A DNA stretch of 64,000 nt, from NCBI GenBank assembly GCA_028293125.1, contig JAQGPJ010000077.1:62001-126000 (forward strand), in the 5' to 3' direction. The DNA comes from Verrucomicrobiales bacterium. GTDB taxonomy: Bacteria > Verrucomicrobiota > Verrucomicrobiia > Verrucomicrobiales > V1-33. The position numbers and the translations under genes are program-made. Under the pieces are notes generated by a model. It was not told the origin of the DNA, ran no database searches, and saw only the letters and a list, made by a program, of their open reading frames with translations. Positions 34,185 to 45,600 of this stretch are shown piece by piece (the first letter of the stretch is position 1; each line of letters starts with the position of its first letter).

Positions 34185-34679
34185 TCAGCGTTTTGGGAAA
34201 AATTCGGGGTGGGTGATGTTCGCGGGAATCCGGTGCTCCATGGACTCAATCTCATTGATGAAGGCCCCGACATCCTGGAATTCCCGGTAGACACTGGCGT
34301 AACGGACATAGGCCACCGGGTCGATGCTGTGCAGCTTGTCCATGACCTTCAGACCCAGAAGCTGGGAAGGCACCTCGCGCTGCCCCCCGGCCTCCAATTC
34401 GGTGGCAATCTGCTCCGCCGCCCGCCGCAGGGTCTCATGGCTGACCGGACGTTTCTCGCAGGCTTTGATGAAACTGCGGAACAGCTTCTCACGATCAAAG
34501 GCCTCGCGCGCTCCGTTGCGTTTCACCACCAGCAGGTCGGCCTGCTCCACATGCTCATAGGTGGTGAACCGGGTGCTGCATTGAAGGCATTCCCGCCGCC
34601 GCCGTATGGAGTCGCCGTCCCGTGATATCCGGGAATCGATCACTTTGTCCTCCAAATTCTGGCACTTAGGGCAACGCAT
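34185..34679 (-). CDS. nrdR: Transcriptional repressor NrdR
   Basis: A zinc-ribbon plus ATP-cone repressor of ribonucleotide reductase genes. The N-terminal zinc ribbon is MRCPKCQNLEDKVIDSR with C-x2-C and later RRRRECLQCSTRFTTYEHVE (second C-x2-C). The ATP-cone follows (VVKRNGAREAFDREKLFRSF, EVPSQLLGLKVMDKLHSIDP, VAYVRYASVYREFQDV). Length of 164 residues is normal. No nrd structural gene is in the window. The gene is divergent from the PQQ-like propeller gene, with about 260 bases between. Confidence 0.96.
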   Translation of the reverse strand: MRCPKCQNLEDKVIDSRISRDGDSIRRRRECLQCSTRFTTYEHVEQADLLVVKRNGAREAFDREKLFRSFIKACEKRPVSHETLRRAAEQIATELEAGGQREVPSQLLGLKVMDKLHSIDPVAYVRYASVYREFQDVGAFINEIESMEHRIPANITHPEFFPKR

Positions 34680-34940
34680 CGGCTGGAATAATATCGTATC
34701 TTAAGGACCACCGGTTGTGGCGTCAATCGCTGAGACCACAATATTTAGACATTCACCTCTATTTCCGGACGCATTCTGACAGACTGCGGGCATTCCGCAA
34801 AACAGGCGCAAGACCAAGCTGTCCTGCGACGTTGGTGGTTGAAATCCCGGAAAACGGCATCGCCGGAAGGGGCGCTGCCGCTTATGATTTGGCGTCACTG
34901 TCCATCCCCCTCCTGAGCCGGGAGGAAATTTTCAAAATCC

Positions 34941-36266
34941 ATGAGCCTGTCCCATCTTCTTCGAGTTCCCGCTGTTCTGGCTCTGCTGACGGCGGGGTGG
35001 TCCGTTGCCATTTCGTCCGTCCAGGCCGAGGAGTCGGCCTGGCCGCAGTTCCGGGGGCCCCATGCCGACGGCCAGGCGGACGCCAAGGGGCTGCCGGTCT
35101 CATGGTCAGAGGAAAAGAATGTCGCTTGGAAGGCTCCGGTGCCGCATAAGGGGTGGTCCACCCCTCTGGTGCTGGGGCACCAAGTGTGGCTCACCTCCGC
35201 CACCGAGGATGGCCACGGGTTTTTTGTGCACTGCTACGACCGGGAGACAGGCGCCGTGAAGCACGAGGCCCGCCTGTTCACCAGCGATGCCCCGGAACCG
35301 CTGGGAAATGATCTGAACTCCTACGCCTCCTGCACCGGCAGCCTGGAGGCCGGCAGAGTGTTTCTGCATTTCGGCAGCTACGGCACCGCCTGTCTGGACA
35401 CCGCCACCTTCAAGGAGATCTGGCGGCGCACGGACCTGCCCTGCCGGCATTACCGGGGACCGGGATCCTCGGTCTTTCCGTGGAAGGACACCATCATTCT
35501 GACCATGGACGGGGTGGATGTGCAGTATCTTACGGCTTTGGATAAGGCGACGGGCCGCACGGTCTGGAAAACCGACCGGAACACTGAGTTCGACGATTTG
35601 GACGCCGGTGGCAAACCCACCTCCGACGGGGACTACCGCAAGGCCTACAGCACCCCGATTCCCATCGTGGTCGGCGGCAAAACGCAGATCGTGAGCACCG
35701 GGTCCAAAGCCACCGTGGCCTATGACCCGGACACCGGAAAGGAAATTTGGCGGGCCTGCTACAAGGGCTTCTCCAACGCCAGCCAGCCCATCTGGATCGA
35801 TGGCCTGCTGGTGCTGAACACCGGGCACGGAAAGGCGGTGCTGCGCGCCTATCGTATCACCCCGGAGACCACGGGTGACATCACGGACCACCTGGTATGG
35901 GAGCAGACCAAATACATCCCCACCCGGTCCTCGCCGGTGGCCGGCGGCGGGCTGATTTATGTGATGGCCGACAACGGATTCATCAGCGCCGTGGATCCCA
36001 AAGACGGCGAGCTCCTGTTCAGCGAGAGAACCATCGGCGCCTGCAGCGCCTCGCCCATCTGCGCGGATGGCCGCCTCTATTTCTGCAACGAGCGCGGGGA
36101 CACTTTCGTGGTGGAGCCGGGCCGCGAATACAAAAGCCTCTCCCGCAACACCTTGGAGGCCGGCATCATGGCCAGCCCCGTGGCGGCGGGGAAGGAGCTG
36201 TATCTCCGGACTAAAACGCACCTTTACCGCATCGCGGAAAAAACGCCGGCCCCGTCCGCCCCCTGA
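34941..36266 (+). CDS. Exported PQQ-like (BamB-type) beta-propeller protein
   Basis: 441 residues. The signal peptide begins MSLSHLLRVPAVLALLTAGW and cleaves near VQA. It continues AWPQFRGPHADGQADAKGLP, a WPQFRG start seen in many PVC PQQ-like propellers. Repeated blade motifs follow: YDRETGAVKHE, YLTALDKATGRTVWKT, YDPDTGKEIWRACY and GLIYVMADNGFISAVDPKDG, with W-as-blade-end signatures. The family shares the fold of BamB and of quinoprotein dehydrogenases, but no cofactor ligand set is assured, so the role is probably extracytoplasmic scaffolding or enzymatic oxidation. It is followed 40 bases later by a small membrane gene. Confidence 0.85.
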   Translation: MSLSHLLRVPAVLALLTAGWSVAISSVQAEESAWPQFRGPHADGQADAKGLPVSWSEEKNVAWKAPVPHKGWSTPLVLGHQVWLTSATEDGHGFFVHCYDRETGAVKHEARLFTSDAPEPLGNDLNSYASCTGSLEAGRVFLHFGSYGTACLDTATFKEIWRRTDLPCRHYRGPGSSVFPWKDTIILTMDGVDVQYLTALDKATGRTVWKTDRNTEFDDLDAGGKPTSDGDYRKAYSTPIPIVVGGKTQIVSTGSKATVAYDPDTGKEIWRACYKGFSNASQPIWIDGLLVLNTGHGKAVLRAYRITPETTGDITDHLVWEQTKYIPTRSSPVAGGGLIYVMADNGFISAVDPKDGELLFSERTIGACSASPICADGRLYFCNERGDTFVVEPGREYKSLSRNTLEAGIMASPVAAGKELYLRTKTHLYRIAEKTPAPSAP

Positions 36267-36306
36267 GGTTGACAAGGCGGGCAGTGTCCTGTCTCCTGAC
36301 GAACGC

Positions 36307-37020
36307 ATGATCACAGAGTCCGGGGAAATTATCTGCCACACGACACCTTGGTATACGAGACGGCGTCTGCTGATGGCCGGAATGCTCCTGTTTTTCAGTG
36401 CGTATTTTGCCTACGACTGGAAAATCGGCTATCCAAAGGAACGCCTGCGGTACTTGGAATACTGGGCGGAATACCAGAAGCTGGCCGTGGAGGGCAAGGA
36501 TCAGAAAGCCTACCATGATCTCGCCAAGCAAAAAGGCTGGCCTGAGTCCCCGAAGGAGGAGACTCCGGAAAAACATCAGTACCGGCTGAAGGAGCAGCTC
36601 ATCTGGTCCATTGGAACCGGTCTGGCCGGCCTTGCAATGGTGGGAGTCTGGCTGAAAAACAAAGGCACGGTGCTGAAGGCGGACCATGAAAGTCTCACCA
36701 CTCCCGATGGGGTGCGCATCCCTTTCGCCAGTGTGGTGAAGGTGGACAAAAGGAAGTGGGACATCAAGGCTCTCGCCTACGTCTGGTGGGAGAGCGGCGG
36801 GCAGACCAAAAAGGCCGTGATCGACGATCTCATGTACGACAATGCCGGCCAGGTGTTCGACCGCCTGATGGCAAACTTTCAGGGTGAGTTGGTGGACATT
36901 GAGCGCCCGGCTCCCACACCTGTCGTTGAAGAGTCCGCCCCGGAAGAGCCCCTGACTCCCGGCGTACCCGCTGCCGCCCCGCCGGAGGAGTCGCGCACGC
37001 CCGCCGCCGGCGGTTCCTGA
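36307..37020 (+). CDS. Two-pass membrane protein of unknown function
   Basis: 237 residues from ATG 36307 (a longer frame overlaps the propeller gene and lacks support). Two membrane segments: RLLMAGMLLFFSAYFAYDW and LIWSIGTGLAGLAMVGVWL. Between them a charged region of about 60 residues. The C-terminal part (LTTPDGVRIPFASVVKVDKR then KWDIKALAYVWWES) is a strand-rich, PH-like pattern, ending in an acidic Pro/Glu-rich tail. No family is recognised. It follows the propeller gene closely (40 bases) and precedes acpP by 114 bases. Confidence 0.65.
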   Translation: MITESGEIICHTTPWYTRRRLLMAGMLLFFSAYFAYDWKIGYPKERLRYLEYWAEYQKLAVEGKDQKAYHDLAKQKGWPESPKEETPEKHQYRLKEQLIWSIGTGLAGLAMVGVWLKNKGTVLKADHESLTTPDGVRIPFASVVKVDKRKWDIKALAYVWWESGGQTKKAVIDDLMYDNAGQVFDRLMANFQGELVDIERPAPTPVVEESAPEEPLTPGVPAAAPPEESRTPAAGGS

Positions 37021-37134
37021 GCGCCCGGAGGACGGCCCCCGCACGGGGTTCTGTTTTCTGTTGCAATTGAAGGCCGCCCTGATAAGGGGACCCCCAAGTC
37101 AACCGTCCCATTCATCCATCCCAGAAATTTGCTT

Positions 37135-37380
37135 ATGTCAGAAAAATCCGTCGAAGAAAAAGTCCGCGACATCATTGTCGATCAGCTCGGCGTGAATGCC
37201 GAGCAGGTCGTTTCCTCCGCCCGCTTCATTGAGGACCTCGGAGCCGACTCGCTGGACACCGTTGAGCTCGTCATGGCTTTTGAGGAGGAATTCTCCATTG
37301 AGGTGCCCGATGAGGAGGCTGAAAAACTCCAGAGCGTGGGTGACGTGGTGAAATACGTCGAGGAACACGCCAGCGCGTAA
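37135..37380 (+). CDS. acpP: Acyl carrier protein
   Basis: 81 residues. The phosphopantetheine attachment site is [20 protein letters not shown] with the conserved Ser of DSL. The N-terminal [20 protein letters not shown] and C-terminal [20 protein letters not shown] are typical. Length matches AcpP of fatty-acid synthesis. No fab genes are adjacent. In principle, AcpP-bound acyl chains are the donors for the FeeM-like acyltransferases elsewhere in the window; this is inference from family chemistry. Confidence 0.95.
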   Translation: MSEKSVEEKVRDIIVDQLGVNAEQVVSSARFIEDLGADSLDTVELVMAFEEEFSIEVPDEEAEKLQSVGDVVKYVEEHASA

Positions 37381-37453
37381 TTTCCGATCCTTTTCAGAGG
37401 GCCGCTAAGGCGGTCCGGTTCCCCCCTTTCACAAATGCCCCTGCCCGCCCTGC

Positions 37454-37483
37454 GCCGGCGGGGGCGCTTTGTTTTGCGCCGGC
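37454..37483 (+). terminator. Hairpin downstream of acpP
   Basis: GCCGGCG (37454-37460) pairs with CGCCGGC (37477-37483) around a GC-rich loop of 16 bases. It lies about 75 bases after acpP stop and 16 bases before the end of the convergent zinc-ribbon bactofilin gene. The T-run (TTTG, TTTT) sits inside the loop rather than after the stem, so it is terminator-like but not a textbook intrinsic terminator. Confidence 0.4.
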
Positions 37484-37498
37484 AGAGGCCCCGCAGGC

Positions 37499-38365
37499 TC
37501 ATTCCTCCGGAATGTCCCCGGATGCCCGACCGAAAATATGCATGCCGGCCATCAGTTCCGCTCCGGCCGGCATGGAGAAAACCGGGGCATTGACGCTGCC
37601 CTCCAGCCGGGCATGACGGTGAAGCCTCACCGCGCCGCTGGCAAAAATCCGGCCTGTGAAAGTGCCCTCAATCTCCACCTCACGCACATGCACGGGCTGC
37701 AGGCACTGCACCGCGCACTTGCGCTCAACGATCAGCCGCCCGCAGCGCAGCTCTCCCAGCACTTTGGTGGAGACTCGGAAGGAGACTGTGTCCTGGGCGT
37801 GGATGCTGCCGCCCACCATGCCCTCCATGATGAGGTTGCCGCAGTAAACGGAGGTGCCGAGCAGAGCTCCCTTTTTGTGCACTGTGACATCCCCCCGGGT
37901 GCGGATTTTCTGGGTGGTGCGCTCCCGGATATCAAAGTGCCGCAGGTCGATGTAGGTGCCGCAGTTGGAGCAGGCCGTGGAGGTGGCATGAAGCGAGGCG
38001 CGGCTGATGGCGTGGCAGTCGAAACACTCCACATCACGCCGTCCGCCGGTGCCGGGGGGCGTGTGATGCGCCTGGTGGGAGGCGTGCGGCGGATGCGGGC
38101 CGCCAGTGCTGGCCACCAGGTCATCAGCCTGCGCACTGCTGCCCAGAAGCTCCAGTGGCACGCTGGGCTGCCGGGCTGGCGGAGGCGGCTGGACCGTTTT
38201 GGATTTTCCGAAGGGCCAGAATCCCGTTTTCCCGCCCGCGGAGGGAAGGGAGCCGCCCAGACGGATGTGCCTGCCGCAGCTGCGGCAGTACGTCGAAAGC
38301 CCGCTTGCAGACTCCTTCTGACGGAAGCCGCAATGCGGGCACTCGATTTCGATTTTCTGAATCAG
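37499..38365 (-). CDS. Bactofilin with two N-terminal zinc ribbons; no ATG/GTG/TTG at its natural start
   Basis: Polymer-forming cytoskeletal protein. Reading on past the GTG at 38161, the frame stays open to 38425 and carries KIEIECPHCGFRQKESASGL then STYCRSCGRHIRLGG, a zinc ribbon of the type seen at the N-terminus of verrucomicrobial bactofilins. A second ribbon is VECFDCHAISRA and ACSNCGTYI. The bactofilin beta-helix follows (about 105-285): RTRGDVTVHKKGALLGTSVY, GGSIHAQDTVSFRVSTKV, EIEGTFTGRIFASGAVRL. The most natural start is CTG at 38365 or ATT at 38362: GGAGG (37-strand reverse of 38375-38379) lies 9 or 12 bases upstream, one of the few clear ribosome-binding sites here. A GTG start would remove the first ribbon. 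The next gene upstream is another bactofilin. Confidence 0.65.
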   Translation of the reverse strand: MIQKIEIECPHCGFRQKESASGLSTYCRSCGRHIRLGGSLPSAGGKTGFWPFGKSKTVQPPPPARQPSVPLELLGSSAQADDLVASTGGPHPPHASHQAHHTPPGTGGRRDVECFDCHAISRASLHATSTACSNCGTYIDLRHFDIRERTTQKIRTRGDVTVHKKGALLGTSVYCGNLIMEGMVGGSIHAQDTVSFRVSTKVLGELRCGRLIVERKCAVQCLQPVHVREVEIEGTFTGRIFASGAVRLHRHARLEGSVNAPVFSMPAGAELMAGMHIFGRASGDIPEE

Positions 38366-38446
38366 CGGGAAATACCTCCGGAAGGGCGGCGGGATGGCCC
38401 GCCGGTTCCGGAATGACGGACATCAGCGGACTTCCCCGCGCAGGTT

Positions 38447-39076
38447 TCAGACGGTGGTGTGGGTGGCTGCGGGAGGCGCAACGGGAGCCGGGACTGCGGA
38501 AGGCTTGGAACCGCTGCTGGTGCCGGGGGGGGCGGGGGCGGCATCCTTGCGGGCGAGGGCGTTTTTGCCCACGGAGGACTTGCCGGAGAAGCTGGCACCC
38601 TCCTCGATGGACATGGTGCCGGCCACAATGTCACCCTCCTGAATGGCATTGGCCTTCAGTTCGCAGCGTTCGGTGACGGTGATGTTGCCCTGAACCTTGC
38701 CGAAAACGATGACGGACTTGGTGCGGATCTCGCCGATGACGAGCGCGTTCTCCCCCACTGTCAGACTGCCGTCGGAAGTCACTTCACCCTCAATGCGCCC
38801 GTCAATGATGAGGTCATTGGAAAATTTAAGAGAGCCTTTGATTTCAACGTCGCTGCTGAGAATATTTTTATTGGGATTCATTGAGTAAGTGGATTTGGCG
38901 GAAGCTGGGGGAGAGTAGGACGGTGCCGCGGAATAGGAGGGGGTGGCAGCGGAGGCAGCGGACGGAGGCGCGGCATAGGTGGGCTCAGGAGCCGCGTAAG
39001 CAGCGGGTCTGCCGGGCACGGGGGGAGCGGGCGGGGCTCCGGGTTGCGGTTTTTGGCCGATGATTTGTTTGAGCAC
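38447..39076 (-). CDS. Bactofilin (polymer-forming cytoskeletal protein)
   Basis: The bactofilin core (about 65-190 residues) is clear: SDVEIKGSLKFSNDLIIDGR, EGEVTSDGSLTVGENALVIG, KSVIVFGKVQGNITVTERCE, AGTMSIEEGASFSGKS. This repetitive beta-helix builds filaments on the cytoplasmic face of the membrane, shaping cells or stalks. The N-terminal 60 residues are Pro/Ala/Ser/Tyr-rich and the C-terminus is Pro/Ala-rich, both disordered. The first good start is GTG 39076 (LKQIIGQKP); a TTG at 39139 is possible, and ATG at 38881 would keep only the core. It is 82 bases upstream of the zinc-ribbon bactofilin, so the two probably work together. Confidence 0.88.
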   Translation of the reverse strand: MLKQIIGQKPQPGAPPAPPVPGRPAAYAAPEPTYAAPPSAASAATPSYSAAPSYSPPASAKSTYSMNPNKNILSSDVEIKGSLKFSNDLIIDGRIEGEVTSDGSLTVGENALVIGEIRTKSVIVFGKVQGNITVTERCELKANAIQEGDIVAGTMSIEEGASFSGKSSVGKNALARKDAAPAPPGTSSGSKPSAVPAPVAPPAATHTTV

Positions 39077-39236
39077 GGTGCGGGTGGATTGGTTATGGGG
39101 GGAGGCGGGGAATCTGGAACAGAAAACCAGCCGAATCAATGGCAGGGTGCCGCGACGGGGATTTATTCATGCGGCACCGCGAAGATCAAGGCGGCAGGCG
39201 TAATTTTTGAGGGCTTTCCCCTGCTTGCGGAATTGA

Positions 39237-41912
<2,676 letters not shown>

Positions 41913-41938
41913 CACCCATCCATCCGCCTTTTTCCGCC

Positions 41939-42547
41939 ATGCTCCTCCTCCCCTTGCCCACCGGCCATCCGCGCCGTCATTACCGCCAGGGATTCACTCT
42001 GCCCGAACTGCTGACCACCCTGGTCATTCTGGCCATTCTGATGGTGGCGGCTTTTCAGGGCTACTCCAAACTTCGCCAGCGGGCGGAGAAGGTGGATGCC
42101 ATCACCAAGATGAAGGGGATATATACCTCCCTGACCGGGTATGTCGCGGACAAGCATGACTGGCCCCACGAGCCGGAGGATGCGGACCACGAGCAGTTGT
42201 GGGAATGGTGGATGAACACCATGAAGCCGTGGGGGCTTTCCCAGGACTCCTGGTTCAGCGCCGCGCATTTGCGGGTCGTCAACCGGCAGCGGAAGGAGTC
42301 GGGTCAGAAAACCTTGGAAATGTCGGAAATGGGCAAGGATGCCGGTTTGAAGATCCCTTCCTTCTTTCCGAGTAAATTCGACGATTATGATGAGGCCTAC
42401 TCTTCCCGTTACCAGCCTTGGGTCTCGGAGACCGGCGAATACCGGGGGGATGCTGAAGGCCACATGGTGATCACGCCGGGCGGCACTGTGACGACCATGC
42501 CCAGCATGTCCGCCATCAATTCCTACCGCAACAGCGGGAAGAAATAA
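41939..42547 (+). CDS. Type II/IV pseudopilin-like protein (prepilin N-methylation motif)
   Basis: 202 residues. RQGFTLPELLTTLVILAILM then VAAFQGYSKLRQRAEK is the prepilin peptidase site (cleavage after Gly, Phe+1, Glu+5) and the hydrophobic helix that forms the pilus core. The rest is a soluble globular domain with SSRYQPWVSETGEYRGDAEG and an alpha-beta look. Such pseudopilins with long, PVC-specific globular parts are scattered singly through Verrucomicrobia genomes. No secretion ATPase, secretin or peptidase gene is close. It starts 26 bases after gyrB on the same strand. Confidence 0.85.
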   Translation: MLLLPLPTGHPRRHYRQGFTLPELLTTLVILAILMVAAFQGYSKLRQRAEKVDAITKMKGIYTSLTGYVADKHDWPHEPEDADHEQLWEWWMNTMKPWGLSQDSWFSAAHLRVVNRQRKESGQKTLEMSEMGKDAGLKIPSFFPSKFDDYDEAYSSRYQPWVSETGEYRGDAEGHMVITPGGTVTTMPSMSAINSYRNSGKK

Positions 42548-42615
42548 AAGTCCTTCCGACCGGGCCTGCCCCCGTTGGGGACGACGACTGTCACCCACTG
42601 CAAGCGGGTGGTGGC

Positions 42616-45600
42616 TCAAGGCGCTTCAAACCGGAACCGCAGCCACCGTCCGGCCCCAGTGCCGAGGGGGCAGTAGACTGTCAGGTGCTCCATGCCCCCG
42701 CCGCGTGCCAGGATGCTGAAGGTGCACTCCGCAGAGGCCCAGTGGATCAGATCCGTGGAGGATTCCAAGGTCCAGGTGCCCATGATCTCCTGGCGGCGGC
42801 TCATTGGCATGGTCAGGCATTCCTGGCCATTGAGGACAGCCACGGTGCAGAGACCGCCGGGGGGCGGGTTGGACAGAACCGGTGAGGTCCCGCAGGCGAA
42901 CTCCAGAAGATTGGGAACGCTATCATGGTCCGGGTCCGCCTGGGGATCCGATGCTGCGCCTCCATCCTGAAAATGGCGCTGACGCCACACGGGGTAGGTG
43001 GCGGTGGTCTGGCCACCGGGGGTTCCACCGGGATCGCTGGAGGCCTGCCAGGAGATGGCTTTGCCGGGCAGCGGCCGGGCGGCGGGATTTTTCAGCTCCA
43101 GCGAAGCCCCTCCGCCATCCGCAGCGGCAGGCCAAGGAGCGGAGTCGGCAAAGGCGAAGGACTGAATGGCGGCACCATTGGCCGCTGTCAGGGTGAGGGT
43201 GTCGCCGCTGTTGTCCAGATGACCGCTGAAACTGCCGCTGACAGGAATGGCGGAGCCGTAGCGCGCGGTGAAGGCCGCGTCATTGGCCGCCAGCACCACG
43301 GTGCCTCCCGGTGCCACCAGACTTTGTGGAGAGGTGGCGGCGAAAGCGAAGGAGACACCTCCGCCGAGGGACATGCCGCTCAGGTCGAGGGTTTGGCCAC
43401 TGACGTTGGTCAGTTCGATGAATTCGAAATCACTGCTTTTCAAAAACCCCTGCGCCAACTGCCCGGCGGTTGGTGCCGCCGGATGATACATGATCTCCGA
43501 GACCGTCAGCAGTCCGGCCGCCGCGGGAACCGCGTCCACCGTGAGGGTGAGGCGCAGCGGCGCGCTCCAATGGGACAAAACAGGCGTCTGTCCGGAGCCC
43601 GCACCGGTATAGGGCCAAGGTGTGAAAGGCCCGGCAGGATCATAAGTTCTTGCCGTGAGGACGGTGTTTTTGTTGATGGTGAGAGGGCCTGAATAGACCT
43701 GCGCCTGCGGAGCCATCTCCGGGGCGTCCGCCGGAATATGGCCGCCCACCAATTCCGCCTGCATGAGAAAATCCGTGGAGTTCACTCCATAGTTCAGCCC
43801 CTGAATGGCCAGCACATTTTCACCCTCGCGCAGCAGGGAGGCGAACTCGGGCACGTCAAAATCCTGCCACACCACGGCTTCGCTGTCCGGGTGGTTGGCG
43901 GTGGCTCCCGCATTCCAAGCCGATCCCGCCGGCGGGGTGTTGGCGCTGGCGATCCGCACGCCGTTCAGCCAGGCGGTGAAGCCGTCGTCATAGCGCATCC
44001 GCAGTTTCAACAGCCCCAGAGCCGCGATGCGCTGGCGGGTGGTCTCGAACCTGAACCGCATCAGACAAAGCGGGGTCACCCCCTTCATGCGCTGGTTGTC
44101 CGGGGGAGGCTCCAGATTCAGCCCGACATAGGAAACATAATCCATGGAGTCGTCATAACCCACACCGCCCGTGCCGCCCAGCCAGCTGGAATCGTCAAAA
44201 ACCGAACCATCGCGCCATGCGGTGCCGGGATTGACGACGGGCAGCAGAATCCGCACGGGATGGTTCCCGCTGACAAAGGTATCCGTGATGAAGCTCTGCC
44301 CCTGGGTGGTGTCGAACAGCCGGGGATCCGTGCCATCCGTGGTGTAGTAAATCCGGGCATCCGGCCGGTTGAGCGACGGGGAGTTCAGGGTGACCGTGCG
44401 GCCGGGCTCCACGCGACCGGACACATGGTCCGCCGTCGGCGGGCGGGTGACTTGGGCATCCATCCAGTGCAGACGGTTCAGGAACCATCCGCGCAGGTGG
44501 TCGATCTCCGCGCTCCAGCCGCCCGCCCGTGGCGCACGCTCCGGCCAGCGCGTAAAATTCCGGGGAGCAGCCTCTGTCAGCTCCGCCACTTGGCGGGCAA
44601 TGACTCCCGCGATATGACTGTCACTGAGAGCCCCCTGCCGCAGCTCCTCCAAGCGGTCGATCCACCGTTGCGCGAAGTTGCTGTCCCGGAACATTTCCTG
44701 ATACCAAGGATGACGGAAGAAGTCCGTGCCCAGATCGCCGGTCTCGCCGCGCCATGTGTTATAGTTGTCATCGCGGCCATCAACAGAATCCAGTGACCGG
44801 TCAAAATCCCAAACCGGCCCGGCCGTCAGGCGGCCGTACCGGCTCTTGGAGAAGTAGGAGCTCAGCCGCAGGCCATCCACGTTTTTGACGGCCACATTCA
44901 GCAGATGGTGATCGATGAAACTCTCCGGATCGGAGCGCTTGGCGTAGCCGTTCACCGGATCAAAAAAGTCCGGGGCCGTCAGGGACTTTTGCCACTCATC
45001 CAGATAGTTTTTGATCCACACCAACTGGGGGCCTGTGGCTTTGGACTCGGAGGGATCCACCCAGTAAATCTGCTGGCCTCCCCCTTTGAAACCGGTGTCA
45101 CCGGGATCGGCACGGTCGATTTTCAGCACATATCCTCCCTGCACGGAAGGGGCCGCATCTCCCTCCGCACCCATCTTTTCCACATTCACGCGGTGGGTGC
45201 CGCGGCCGATCCGCTCCATCAAAGTGTAAACGCCCGCGTAGTCGGAGGCTGAGACCGGGCCGCCGTCCGTGTTCAGATACAGTTCCACCGCGCGGGTGCG
45301 CACCGCGTAGCGCCCGGCGTCATTGCTGAGTTGGTAAACCAGCGGATTGCGAATCAGTGAGCGGTCGTAGTCGTAGGGGGCGTTCAGCACCCAGTCCTCA
45401 TCCTGCGGCATGCCGGCGGGGGAGACATCGCGATCACGCCCCGACGCGTCCTTGGACTCCAAGGTAATCGAATACTTCGCGGAGTTGGCGGTGCTGGAGC
45501 CGCGCACCTTGACGGTCGCCAGGGTGTCGAGTTGAGGGGTGCCCGTCAGCACGGTGCGGCCCGTGCCTGTTTGCGGTATGAAGACCATCCACAGGGCTCC

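Noticed and set aside
34735-34750. ACCACAATATTTA near nrdR as an NrdR box
   Set aside because: Only one half resembles the NrdR box and the same 13-mer occurs near 62660, away from any nucleotide-reduction gene.
38124-38423. Minus-strand ATG frame beginning MSVIPEPAG upstream of the zinc-ribbon bactofilin
   Set aside because: It is out of frame with the ribbon and loses sense after about 20 residues. A frameshift between this ATG and the ribbon was considered, but a CTG/ATT start with the GGAGG site explains the data with fewer steps.
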